A DNA stretch of 12,737 bases from NCBI GenBank assembly GCA_020849725.1, contig JADLAZ010000045.1, positions 1-12,737 on the forward strand, read 5' to 3'. A model generated the notes under the pieces. The model saw only the letters and a list, made by a program, of their open reading frames with translations, ran no database searches and had not been told where the DNA came from. Numbering within the stretch: position 1 is the stretch's first letter; the number at the start of each line of letters is the position of its first letter. The position numbers and the translations under genes are program-made. Shown piece after piece: positions 6,469 to 12,737 of this stretch. Source of the stretch: Chloroflexota bacterium (GTDB lineage: Bacteria; Chloroflexota; Chloroflexia; Thermomicrobiales; JADLAZ01).

Positions 6469-7998
6469 TCACTCCCGATTGGCCGGCGTCGACCGCCCGT
6501 AGGCGCGGGAAAGCGGTGGTTCGGACACGTCCTCACCGGCCAGGCGGGCCGGCTCCATGATGATGCGCACGTCCTCGGCGGTCATGTAGCCGCCGTCCAC
6601 CAGCAGATCGGCGATGCTGACCCGGGCGGCCAGCGCCTGCTTCGCCAGCGCGCCGGCGGCCTCGTAGCCGATGTACGGCGTGAACGCCGTGATCACCCCG
6701 ACAAACGTCGCGGTCTGCTCGGCCAGGCGCTCCGTATTGGCGGTGATGCCGACGACGCAGTTCTCGCGCAGCGTGAGCATCGCGGCAGTCAGCCACTTCA
6801 GGCCCAGCAGCAGGCTGTGCGCTACCACCGGCCCGAAGGCGTTGAGCTGCAACTGGCCGGCCTCCGACGCCATCGCCACCACCGTGTCCGTCCCGGCGAT
6901 GACGAAGCAGACCTGATTGACGACCTCGGGAATGACCGGGTTGATCTTGCCGGGCATGATGCTCGACCCCGCCTGTCGCGGTGGGAGGTTGATCTCCCCG
7001 AGACCGAACTGCGGGCCGGAGGAGAGCAGACGGAGGTCGTTGCAGATCTTCGACAGCTTCATCGCCAGCCGCTTGAGCGTCCCGGAGAGCTGCATGAAGA
7101 CGCCCATGTCGGTCGTGGCTTCCACGAGGTGCTCCGCCGTCCGGATCTCCCGCCCGATGATGGCGGCCAGGTGCCGGCAGACAGCCGCGGCATAGCCCGG
7201 CTCGGCGGTGATCCCGGTTCCCACCGCGGTGGCGCCCAGGTTGGTCTCCCAGAGCATCGGCAACACGGCGCGCAGGACCGCCCGGTCGTCGCCCAGCGTG
7301 ATCGCGAAAGCGCTAAACTCCTGCCCGAGCGTCATCGGCACGGCATCCTGCAACTGAGTGCGGCCGACCTTGAGGATGTCGGCGAAGTCCCGCCCCTTGT
7401 CTCGAAAGGCGCCCTCCAGCCGCTCCAACTCGTCCAGCAGCCGCTCGAGCGCGATGCCCAGCGCCAGCTTCAGCGCGGTCGGGTAGGTGTCGTTGGTGCT
7501 CTGGCCGCGGTTCACGTCGTCGTTCGGGCTGAGGTGCTGGTACGCGCCTCGCTGATGCCCGCCGAGCTCGAGGGCGCGGTTGGCCAGCACCTCGTTGACG
7601 TTCATGTTCGTCGAGGTGCCCGCCCCGCCCTGGATGATGTCAACGACGAACTGGTCGAGCCACTGCCCGCGCTTGACCTCCTCGGCAGCCTGGTCGATGA
7701 GTGCCGCCCGGTCGGCGGCCAGCGCGCCGAGTTCGGCATTGGCGCGGGCGGCCGCCTGCTTGACGCAGGCGAAGGCGTGAATCAGATCAGGGTACTCGGC
7801 GATCGGGCGGCCGCTGATGGCGAAGTTCGTCAGCGCCCGCGCCGTGTTGATCCCCCAGTAGGCGCCGGCGGGCACCGCCACCGACCCGAGCGAGTCCGTC
7901 TCAGTCCGCGTCGCGCCGGCCGTCCCAGCGCGGTAGGTGGTAATGCTGTCCTGAAAGGCGATCGCTCGGCCAGCAGGTTGACCCAGTGGAGCAGTCAT
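6469..7998 (-). CDS. aspA: aspartate ammonia-lyase (aspartase)
   Basis: Aspartase reversibly splits L-aspartate into fumarate and ammonia in the cytosol; the enzyme is a tetramer of the aspartase/fumarase superfamily. The 509-residue product shows RTETDSLGSVAVPAGAYWG (31-49), GGAGTSTNMNVNEV (124-137), QSTNDTYPTALKL (166-178), GRTQLQDAVPMTLGQEF (212-228) and the loop signature GSSIMPGKINPV (344-355), with the catalytic Ser among S345/S346 and K351 and N353 behind. Gln at 215 matches E. coli AspA, whereas fumarase C has His there, and SGPQFGLGEINLP and SEAGQLQLNAFGPV also favour aspartase. About 28 residues precede the usual start; the ATG at 7998 has GAGGAGG 10 bases upstream, and a GTG at 8022 would overlap that site. 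The 205 bases between here and the RraA-like gene contain no convincing gene and only a weak promoter-like pair. Fumarase remains a small possibility. Confidence 0.9.
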   Translation of the reverse strand: MTAPLGQPAGRAIAFQDSITTYRAGTAGATRTETDSLGSVAVPAGAYWGINTARALTNFAISGRPIAEYPDLIHAFACVKQAAARANAELGALAADRAALIDQAAEEVKRGQWLDQFVVDIIQGGAGTSTNMNVNEVLANRALELGGHQRGAYQHLSPNDDVNRGQSTNDTYPTALKLALGIALERLLDELERLEGAFRDKGRDFADILKVGRTQLQDAVPMTLGQEFSAFAITLGDDRAVLRAVLPMLWETNLGATAVGTGITAEPGYAAAVCRHLAAIIGREIRTAEHLVEATTDMGVFMQLSGTLKRLAMKLSKICNDLRLLSSGPQFGLGEINLPPRQAGSSIMPGKINPVIPEVVNQVCFVIAGTDTVVAMASEAGQLQLNAFGPVVAHSLLLGLKWLTAAMLTLRENCVVGITANTERLAEQTATFVGVITAFTPYIGYEAAGALAKQALAARVSIADLLVDGGYMTAEDVRIIMEPARLAGEDVSEPPLSRAYGRSTPANRE

Positions 7999-8203
7999 GT
8001 CGCATGTGCCTCCTCGTGTCACTGGGCGCCAGGGCGAGCCAGTGGGGGAATGACAGCCATCGCCTGCAGTACCGATCAGCCGGCGGATTGGACCAATACC
8101 CGACCGAGGCCAGGCTGTCAGGACAGCGACGGCCAGCCGGCGCTCAACCGGCCCCAGCCGTCGATAGCCACGCCGCCCCAGGGCAGACCACTGGACCCAG
8201 CCC

Positions 8204-8926
8204 CTACTTCCGCTTCCACGCCTCGAACTCGGCCAGCGTGGCGGCGTTGGGCGGGTAGACGCCGAGGATGCTGTTGCCGGACTCGATCTTGGTCAGGATG
8301 AACGCCTCTTTGCGCTCCTGCTCGGCAGCGTCGCGGGCGACCTCAGCGGCGACGGCCAGCGGGATGATGATGACACCCTCGGCATCGCCGACGACGACAT
8401 CGCCCGGCAGCACGGCCACGCCGCCGCAGCCGATCGGCACGTTGATCGCCACCGGGTGGTGGATGGTGAACGAGATATTCGGGTGCTGACCGCGGGCATA
8501 GGTCGGCAGGTCGATCGCCTGGATCGACGGCGTGTCGCGGAATGCGCCGTCGGTGACGATGCCGGCGGCGCCGCGCTGCTTGATGCGCGTCGCCAGGATG
8601 TTGCCGAGCGAGCCAGCGCGCGTGTCGCCACGCGCCTCGATCATCAGCACGTCGCCGGGACCGACGCTCTCGACGGCGACGCGCTGCTTGTTCGTCAGGT
8701 TGTCGAACTCCTGGGAGTGCTCCAGGTCTTCGCGGGCGGGGATGTAGCGCAGCGTGAACGCCTGGCCGGCCAGGCGCAGGTCGGGCCGCAGCGCGCCGAC
8801 GTCCTGCAGGAAGAGTTGCTTGAAGCCACGCCGGTTGAGCTGGCTGCTGAGTGTGGCGGTGCTGACCTGCTTCAGCAGCTCCAACACCTCGGGCGCGACG
8901 CGGGCGTAGGGGGGCGTCTCGGACAT
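8204..8926 (-). CDS. RraA-like 4-hydroxy-4-methyl-2-oxoglutarate aldolase/oxaloacetate decarboxylase family protein
   Basis: This family includes class II pyruvate aldolases that cleave 4-hydroxy-2-oxo acids, often with oxaloacetate decarboxylase activity, and the RNase E regulator RraA. The 240-residue protein has the metal/substrate region GSLGNILATRIKQRGAAG (105-122), IVTDGAFRDTPSI (123-135, with the key R130 and D131), then IGCGGVAVLPGDVVVGDAEGVIIIP (165-189). The R-D pair and the preceding GXLA-type loop suggest an enzyme rather than a pure RNase regulator. It is longer than E. coli RraA (about 160 residues), with about 30 extra residues at each end. The ATG at 8926 has AAGGAGA 8 bases upstream; an upstream in-frame start at 9001 adds non-family sequence. 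It leads the minus-strand block with aspA 205 bases downstream, so pyruvate or oxaloacetate release from acid catabolism is plausible. The natural substrate is not known. Confidence 0.85.
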   Translation of the reverse strand: MSETPPYARVAPEVLELLKQVSTATLSSQLNRRGFKQLFLQDVGALRPDLRLAGQAFTLRYIPAREDLEHSQEFDNLTNKQRVAVESVGPGDVLMIEARGDTRAGSLGNILATRIKQRGAAGIVTDGAFRDTPSIQAIDLPTYARGQHPNISFTIHHPVAINVPIGCGGVAVLPGDVVVGDAEGVIIIPLAVAAEVARDAAEQERKEAFILTKIESGNSILGVYPPNAATLAEFEAWKRK

Positions 8927-8972
8927 CGCTGTCTCTCCTTGCTGGCGGCCACCGGTCGGGGATGCCGCGCCC

Positions 8973-9001
8973 ATCGTAGAGGCGAGGCGTCGACCCCGCA
9001 A
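8973..9001 (-). promoter_or_regulatory. candidate promoter for the RraA-like gene
   Basis: On the minus strand TTGCGG (8996-9001) and TACGAT (8973-8978) are 17 bases apart, and the predicted start near 8966 gives a 40-base leader. The boxes match consensus at 3 and 4 of 6 positions, so this is only moderately supported. The 323-base region 8927-9249 also holds the small ORF at 9048 and the promoter-like element at 9176-9204; nothing else is apparent there. Confidence 0.35.
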
Positions 9002-9047
9002 GCGCGGTCACGCCTGATCGCTGCCGCTGGCGACCGGGAGGAGCGGG

Positions 9048-9158
9048 ATGGATGGCATCCGCACCGACCGGGCGCACGTCGAGCCGGGCCAGGTTGGTGT
9101 GCGCCAGGGCGAGCTGATGGCCGATACCGGCTACCTCGTGGCCGAGATCGATGCCTGA
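9048..9158 (+). CDS. possible 36-residue small ORF in the divergent region
   Basis: GGAGG lies 6 bases before the ATG, the best ribosome site in the interval. The frame runs 36 codons to TGA with mostly G/C third positions. The peptide (starting MDGIRTDRAHVEPGQV, ending GYLVAEIDA) is not recognised. It may be a genuine small protein, the relic of a decayed larger gene, or chance. Confidence 0.3.
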   Translation: MDGIRTDRAHVEPGQVGVRQGELMADTGYLVAEIDA

Positions 9159-9175
9159 GGGCGCCCGATCGTTCC

Positions 9176-9204
9176 TGTGAATTCCGTCACGAGTCGGGTA
9201 TACT
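9176..9204 (+). promoter_or_regulatory. candidate promoter with CRP/FNR-like palindrome for the cupredoxin gene
   Basis: TATACT at 9199-9204 matches the -10 consensus at 5 of 6. No good -35 box stands 16-18 bases upstream; instead TGTGA-N6-TCACG (9176-9191) occupies that place, nine of ten positions of the CRP-type TGTGA-N6-TCACA pattern. A start near 9211 would leave about 39 bases before the ATG. Overlap of the palindrome with the -35 position would suit repression or an activator replacing that contact. Confidence 0.35.
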
Positions 9205-9249
9205 CGGCATCTAGGCGGCACGGGGCCGCGCCCGGGGCATGGGATCACC

Positions 9250-9747
9250 ATGGAGACAGTGGACATGAGCATCAGAACCGGAAGCAGCGAGGACATGGCT
9301 GGGATGACGCGGCGGCAGCTGCTGCGCGGCGTGATCGCCGGAGGACTGGTGATCGCCGCCGCGCCGCTGGTGGCTGCCTGCGGCGGCGCGCCGGCCAGTG
9401 GCGCGAGCAAGCCCGCCGGCGGCGACGCGAAGCCGGCCGCCGGTGGCACGACCGTCGACATGAACGACCAGAATCAGTACGTGCCGGCGCAGATCACGGT
9501 CAAGAAGGGCGCGACCGTCACCTGGCGCAACGTTGGCACCATGGTACACAACGTCCAGACCGACCCGACCGGCGTCATCGACAAGACCCATGCCGTCGTG
9601 CCGGCCGGTGCAAAGACGTTCGCCTCACCGATGATCGAGGCTGGCAAGACCTGGTCGACGACCTTCGATGTCGTCGGCGACTATACCTACTTCTGCCTGC
9701 CGCATCAGGCGCTGGGCATGTTCGCCAAGGTTACCGTCACCGAGTAG
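9250..9747 (+). CDS. plastocyanin-like cupredoxin lipoprotein
   Basis: This is a 165-residue extracytoplasmic blue-copper electron carrier or copper protein. The N-terminus has a twin-arginine motif TRRQLLRG (20-27), a hydrophobic stretch, and the lipobox LVAAC with C44 as the likely lipidated residue. A Gly/Ala/Pro/Lys linker (45-66) precedes the cupredoxin fold: YVPAQITVKKGATVTWRNVG, then the type I copper ligands H100 (MVHNVQ), C149 and H152 (YFCLPHQ) and M157 (ALGMF). All four ligands are present, so copper binding is expected. ATG 9250 is taken as start; ATG 9265, with GGAG 9 bases before it, is about as good and keeps the whole signal. The gene stands alone between divergent and convergent neighbours. 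A role in a respiratory chain or copper handling is inferred from family only. Confidence 0.88.
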   Translation: METVDMSIRTGSSEDMAGMTRRQLLRGVIAGGLVIAAAPLVAACGGAPASGASKPAGGDAKPAAGGTTVDMNDQNQYVPAQITVKKGATVTWRNVGTMVHNVQTDPTGVIDKTHAVVPAGAKTFASPMIEAGKTWSTTFDVVGDYTYFCLPHQALGMFAKVTVTE

Positions 9748-9757
9748 CCGGCACGCC

Positions 9758-9793
9758 GGTCACGCCGCCGCTCAGACGCGTCGCGGCGTGACC
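9758..9793. terminator. perfect 11-bp stem-loop between convergent genes
   Basis: GGTCACGCCGC (9758-9768) pairs exactly with GCGGCGTGACC (9783-9793) around a 14-base loop. It starts 11 bases after the cupredoxin stop and ends 24 bases beyond the stop of the convergent enolase gene, as expected for a shared terminator. There is no T tract, so efficient intrinsic termination is uncertain. Confidence 0.55.
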
Positions 9794-9817
9794 ACTGGGC
9801 GCCGGCTGGGATGGCGG

Positions 9818-10960
9818 CTACTGGTAGCCGAGCGAGCCGTCGGGGCGCAGCGGGAAGGGCCGGTGCCACGATCGATAGGGGAAGCGCGGGAAGGCGTCCT
9901 CGTTGAGCGCGATGCCCAGGCCGGGCGTGGTCGGCAGCTCCAGGTAGCCATCGACCAGCTTCATCGGCTCGACGACCAGGTCGCGGCGCGGTGGCCGATC
10001 GTCGGGGATGTACTCGAGGATCAGGAAGTTGGGGCAGGTCGCGGCCAGGTGGACGTTGGCGGCGGTGGCGACCGGACCCATCGGGTTGTGCGGGGCGAGC
10101 TGGACGTAGAATGCCTCGGCCATGGCGGCGATTTTCTTGCACTCCAGCAACCCGCCGGCGCAGCAGATATCCGGCTGGATGATGCTGACCGCCTCGCGTA
10201 CCAGCAGGTCGCGGAACTGGTACTTGGTGTAGAGCATCTCACCGGTCGCCAGCGGAATGTCGACGTGGGCGGCCAGATTGGCCAGCGCATCGATGTTCTC
10301 CGGCCGCAGCGGCTCCTCCAGAAAGAAGGGCTGGTAGGGCGCGAGAACCCCGGCTAGCGCCGCCGCCTCGGCCGGGTCGATGGTGCGGGCGTGCGGGTCG
10401 ACGCCGATGTCGATGTCGTCGCCGACGGCCGTGCGCACCGCCGCCATGCGCGCCGCCGCCTCGCGCAGCAGCGCGTTGCGCGACTGGCTGGCGAAGCCGG
10501 GGCCGCTCGGCCCGATCTTGAGCGCGGTGTAGCCGTAGCGCTCGATCAAGCTGACGGCGTTCGTGGCCAACTCCTCGGGGGTGCGGCCGTGCGGGCTCTG
10601 GTAGACGCGGATGCGGTCGCGACAGGCGCCGCCGAGCAACTTGTAGACCGGCACGCCGAGCGCCTTGCCGGTGATGTCCCACAGCGCCTGCTCGATGCCG
10701 CTGATGGCGCTGTTGACGACGACGCCGCCTGGAAAGCGGCTGCCGGCGTACATCAGTGTCCACAACCGCTCGATCTCCATCGGGTCGCGGCCGATCAGCC
10801 AGGTCTCGAAGTCCGCGACGACGGCGGCGGTGGCCAGGTCCGGCCCGGCCGAGTACGCCTCGCCGATGCCGACGAGGCCCTCGTCAGTGTGGACCTTGAC
10901 GAAGACGAGGTTGCGGTGGTCGGGGTGGACGAGCAGGGTCTCGATGCGGGTGATCTTCAT
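9818..10960 (-). CDS. enolase-superfamily protein, galactonate dehydratase-like
   Basis: This 380-residue enzyme of the mandelate racemase group most resembles D-galactonate dehydratase (DgoD), which makes 2-keto-3-deoxygalactonate. The active-site set is complete: ALKIG (K148), GVDPHARTID (D188, H190), FFLEEPLRPEN (E215), LATGEMLYTKYQFRDLL (E241), IIQPDICCAGG (D264), LAPHNPMGPVATAANVHL (H291) and LILEY (E316). D264 and H291 give the His-Asp dyad, and the D-X-H metal motif and APHNPMGP segment are DgoD-like. The ATG at 10960 has GGAG 8 bases upstream and opens with the common MKITRIET; a start at 11047 would add 29 unrelated residues. It is transcribed away from the toxin-antitoxin pair and converges on the cupredoxin gene, so it is probably monocistronic. 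Closely related families act on other aldonic or aldaric acids, so I give no symbol. Confidence 0.9.
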   Translation of the reverse strand: MKITRIETLLVHPDHRNLVFVKVHTDEGLVGIGEAYSAGPDLATAAVVADFETWLIGRDPMEIERLWTLMYAGSRFPGGVVVNSAISGIEQALWDITGKALGVPVYKLLGGACRDRIRVYQSPHGRTPEELATNAVSLIERYGYTALKIGPSGPGFASQSRNALLREAAARMAAVRTAVGDDIDIGVDPHARTIDPAEAAALAGVLAPYQPFFLEEPLRPENIDALANLAAHVDIPLATGEMLYTKYQFRDLLVREAVSIIQPDICCAGGLLECKKIAAMAEAFYVQLAPHNPMGPVATAANVHLAATCPNFLILEYIPDDRPPRRDLVVEPMKLVDGYLELPTTPGLGIALNEDAFPRFPYRSWHRPFPLRPDGSLGYQ

Positions 10961-11051
10961 TCGTGCGCTCCAATGATGCGACCGGCGGCGCGAATCCCCT
11001 ACGCAGGTAGCACGTGCATCGTACGCGCGACCGGCAGCAGACGACAAGCGC

Positions 11052-11057
11052 TATGAT
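11052..11057 (+). promoter_or_regulatory. possible -10 box for the toxin-antitoxin operon
   Basis: TATGAT matches the -10 consensus at 5 of 6 and sits about 55 bases before the antitoxin ATG. No recognisable -35 box is at the usual spacing, and no clear operator palindrome is visible. Confidence 0.25.
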
Positions 11058-11112
11058 TGCTCTCAGCGGCGCGGCGCGGTGGAGCACTCGCAATCGGGCG
11101 ACGGGGGACATC

Positions 11113-11364
11113 ATGGTGACGAAAGAGCGGCTGCACCAACTCATCGATGTCTTGCCACCAGACGCGGTCGACACGGCCGCGCGGGTGCTGGAAGCACTGA
11201 GCGGCCTCGTGCCCAACGAGCCACTCTACTCGAGCGCGGACGCGCCACTGGATGATGAGCTGGAGACTATCGACGAGCGCGCCTCAGTGGCTGAGGCGCA
11301 CGCGGATGTCGCGGCCGGCCGGGTTTCGATCGCCACTGATGTCTACAAGCGACTCGGTCTGTGA
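11113..11364 (+). CDS. putative antitoxin of a RelE/ParE-type pair
   Basis: The 83-residue acidic protein precedes a RelE/ParE-like toxin and overlaps it as GTGA, the usual antitoxin-first layout. The N-terminus TKERLHQLIDVLPPDAVDTAARVLEAL (3-29) resembles small antitoxins with a helical L-H-X-L-I-D-X-L-P start; it is followed by an acidic linker (about 43-60) and a basic-tipped C-terminus (VYKRLGL). No clear ribbon-helix-helix or helix-turn-helix DNA-binding motif is visible, so autoregulation is uncertain. In such pairs the antitoxin is labile, binds the toxin and blocks it. The ATG at 11113 follows a GGGGGA stretch 4-5 bases upstream. Identification depends mainly on context. Confidence 0.68.
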   Translation: MVTKERLHQLIDVLPPDAVDTAARVLEALSGLVPNEPLYSSADAPLDDELETIDERASVAEAHADVAAGRVSIATDVYKRLGL

Positions 11365-11657
11365 CGGTCGAGATCGTCATTACCGAGAGTGCCGAACGGG
11401 ACCTTGGTCGGCTCGACCGCCAGGTTGCCCGTCGCGTCGCCCAGGCACTCCAGCGCTACGCCGATGAAGACCTTGGCAACGTGCGTCGTCTCAGGGGCGA
11501 GGACGAGTTGCGCTTGCGCGTTGGCGACTGGCGGGTGCGTTTCAGGGAGCAGTGGATCGCTCGACCGGCCAACCCGCCGTCCACTGGTATGGTGCAGGTC
11601 AAAGTGATCACTGTGCTTCGCGTGCTGCCGCATGGGCGGGCCTATCGCGCTCGGTGA
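11361..11657 (+). CDS. RelE/ParE-family toxin
   Basis: RelE/ParE proteins are small basic toxins that cut mRNA on the ribosome (RelE) or poison gyrase (ParE). The 98-residue product has the family pattern: beta strand VEIVITESAERDLGRLD (3-19), a helical pair with QVARRVAQALQRYAD (21-35), the core RRLRGEDELRLRVGDWRVRF (42-61) rich in the Arg residues typical of RelE toxins, and a final strand and tail VITVLRVLPHGRAYR (82-96). It starts at GTG 11361, four bases before the end of the antitoxin, so translation is coupled. The sequence alone does not settle RelE versus ParE activity. An insertion-like stretch (QWIARPANPPSTGM, 64-77) lengthens the hairpin before the last strand. Confidence 0.83.
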   Translation: MTVEIVITESAERDLGRLDRQVARRVAQALQRYADEDLGNVRRLRGEDELRLRVGDWRVRFREQWIARPANPPSTGMVQVKVITVLRVLPHGRAYRAR

Positions 11658-11881
11658 CCAACAGCACCACGTGGGCGATCTGCCAGGTCCACGGCGCCGG
11701 CCCCGACCCGGTGCGGTGGCAGGTCAAGCTCGATCAACCTGATCTGCCAGAGGTGGCCGGAGCCAATCGTCAGTCGACGCGCGGCCGCCGCGGCAGCAGC
11801 GACTGCACCGGAATGGCCCTCGCAGGGAATGCGAGCGACGTGACGGCGCCGTCGGCGGTAGTCACATCGGTCGTGGCATAG
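11654..11881 (+). CDS. possible truncated third ORF after the toxin
   Basis: A GTG at 11654 overlaps the toxin stop as GTGA, and the first 35-40 codons (MTNSTTWAICQVHGAG, then DPVRWQVKLDQPDLPE) look protein-like with mainly G/C third bases. From 11770 on the frame is antisense to the Uma2 gene and ends at 11881, which suggests that the sense gene ended or was cut near the join. It could be a relic or chance; I do not recognise a family. Confidence 0.22.
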   Translation: MTNSTTWAICQVHGAGPDPVRWQVKLDQPDLPEVAGANRQSTRGRRGSSDCTGMALAGNASDVTAPSAVVTSVVA

Positions 11882-12381
11882 TCCCAGTTTGAGTCTGGAC
11901 CGGGCGCCGCCATCGGCTGACGCCTGACCTCAACGGTGCGGTCGACGAGGTTGACGATCCAGTACTCCGGCACCGCAGCAGCCGCGTACATGTGCGCCTT
12001 GCGGCCACGATCAAACGCGAGCGTCGTATCGCTGATCTCGACGACCAGCGCCGCCGTCGTCGGATGCTCGTCGACGTAGTCGTCCGGCTCGCCGACCACG
12101 ACCGCGGTATCGGGCTCCGGCTCGTCGAAGTCGTTCAGGGCCAGCGGCAGTTGCTGGCGCACGCTGTAGTCTGGCCCGACGATGCGCCGCAGTGCCGCAC
12201 CGACCTTGTCGATCGCGACGGCGTGCGGACCCTTCATCGGTCCCATCTCGACGACCTCTCCCCCGACTAACTGCACGCGCCGGCCAGCCAGAAACCCCTG
12301 GTCGGCCAACCGGGCGAAGTCGGCACGCGTCCAGCGGATTGGCTGCGGGAGCGGAGCCGGCGCTGTGGCGCCCTGGGCCAT
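11770..12381 (-). CDS. Uma2 family (DUF820) PD-(D/E)XK endonuclease-like protein
   Basis: Uma2 proteins are restriction-endonuclease-fold nucleases of unclear role, expanded in cyanobacteria and Chloroflexota. The 203-residue product has the family order: TRADFARLADQGFL (18-31), VQLVGGEVVEMGPMKGPH (37-53), EPEPDTAVVVG (87-97, D91), ALVVEISDTTLAFDRGRKAHMYA (111-133, with E115 and K128) and AVPEYWIVNLVDRTVEVRR (136-154). D91, E115 and K128 form the expected D-E-K catalytic set, so it looks active. The ATG at 12381 has a GGAAGG-like site about 6 bases before it. It converges on the toxin-antitoxin operon. Uma2 genes are often in accessory regions, in keeping with this end of the window; a defence or mobile-element role is speculation. 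Confidence 0.88.
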   Translation of the reverse strand: MAQGATAPAPLPQPIRWTRADFARLADQGFLAGRRVQLVGGEVVEMGPMKGPHAVAIDKVGAALRRIVGPDYSVRQQLPLALNDFDEPEPDTAVVVGEPDDYVDEHPTTAALVVEISDTTLAFDRGRKAHMYAAAAVPEYWIVNLVDRTVEVRRQPMAAPGPDSNWDYATTDVTTADGAVTSLAFPARAIPVQSLLPRRPRVD

Positions 12382-12566
12382 GATGACCTTCCCTTACGTG
12401 CCAGGCACGGCTGGCGCCTGGAAGTCTACCATGGGACCGCGACGACCATAGGCGCGCCGATGACCACGGTTCGGTAGCGCACCGCAGGCTGGGACGAAGC
12501 CGACAGCGTTAACGCCGGCCACCCAACGCGGCGCAACGATGCGCTTCGGTTCCACATGGCCATTCC

Positions 12567-12737
12567 CTACGGCAAGGACACGGCGTAGCTCTGCCGATAG
12601 ACCTCCACCTCCGTACTGTCTGTGAGTCCGGGCACGTCGACTTCGGCGCGGCCGCCAGGACGAGTTCGGCCGACCACCTGCCACCGGCGTTCAGCCTGGT
12701 CCCTGCCGCGAGTCCCTATACCGAAGCGCGCATGGGA
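12567..12737 (-). CDS. C-terminal end of an unrecognised protein, cut by window
   Basis: The minus-strand frame is open from the right edge for 56 codons to TAG at 12567-12569, with no start inside that begins the pattern. The visible tail (QAERRWQVVGRTRPGG, EVDVPGLTDSTEVEVYRQ, ending SYAVSLP) reads like a folded C-terminus and its third bases are GC-rich. Family unknown. The interval 12382-12566 between this stop and the Uma2 start holds no gene I can support. Confidence 0.4.
   Translation of the reverse strand, partial: SHARFGIGTRGRDQAERRWQVVGRTRPGGRAEVDVPGLTDSTEVEVYRQSYAVSLP

Noticed and set aside
8114..8127. Short inverted repeat GCTGTC/GACAGC between the RraA-like gene and aspA
   Set aside because: The stem is only 5-6 bp with a 2-4 base loop and no T tract, so it is not a supportable terminator.
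5878..8301. An 807-codon plus-strand open frame opposite aspA, the membrane protein and the Dcu gene
   Set aside because: It is antisense to genes with clear family motifs, is rich in Arg, His, Gly and Gln as expected from GC-rich complement reading, and shows no domain.
12394..12684. A 96-codon minus-strand frame upstream of Uma2
   Set aside because: Arg/Gly-rich composition with no family likeness; the overlapping frame ending at 12567 is more protein-like.

Overview
This is a very G+C-rich bacterial window. Codons end mostly in G or C, which makes long antisense open frames common. No rRNA, tRNA, CRISPR array or transposase is visible. The mix of several mandelate-racemase-like enzymes, an RraA-like aldolase, a Tat/lipobox cupredoxin, a Uma2 endonuclease and a RelE/ParE toxin pair would fit a Chloroflexota (Thermomicrobia/Sphaerobacter-like) genome. 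That placement is inference from gene content, not something the sequence proves.

Layout. The left edge (1-838, minus) is most of hemD, uroporphyrinogen-III synthase, cut by the window. A short AT-richer control region (839-1110) separates it from a plus-strand enolase-superfamily gene (1111-2196) with an unusual active site. From 8926 down to 2292 a single-direction minus-strand block follows. In transcription order it holds an RraA-like aldolase/decarboxylase, aspartate ammonia-lyase (aspA), a tiny coupled ORF, a membrane-anchored protein of unknown function, a Dcu-family C4-dicarboxylate transporter, a second enolase-superfamily dehydratase, and a methylenetetrahydrofolate-reductase-like gene broken by one in-frame TGA. 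A plus-strand blue-copper lipoprotein (9250-9747) converges on a third enolase-superfamily gene of the galactonate-dehydratase type (9818-10960, minus). The right end is accessory: a toxin-antitoxin pair (11113-11657, plus), a Uma2 endonuclease (11770-12381, minus) and the tail of an unknown minus-strand gene (12567-12737).

How the genes may work together. AspA converts aspartate to fumarate and ammonia, and Dcu carriers exchange aspartate, fumarate and succinate, so the pair recalls the E. coli aspA-dcuA unit. The enolase-superfamily members probably dehydrate sugar acids to 2-keto-3-deoxy acids. The RraA-like protein belongs to a family that cleaves 4-hydroxy-2-oxo acids or decarboxylates oxaloacetate. 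Together the block looks like an acid-catabolism island feeding pyruvate and C4 intermediates, but the actual substrates cannot be read from the sequence. The points most worth checking are the in-frame stop in the MTHFR-like gene, the degenerate active site of the first enolase, and the unknown membrane protein between aspA and dcu.
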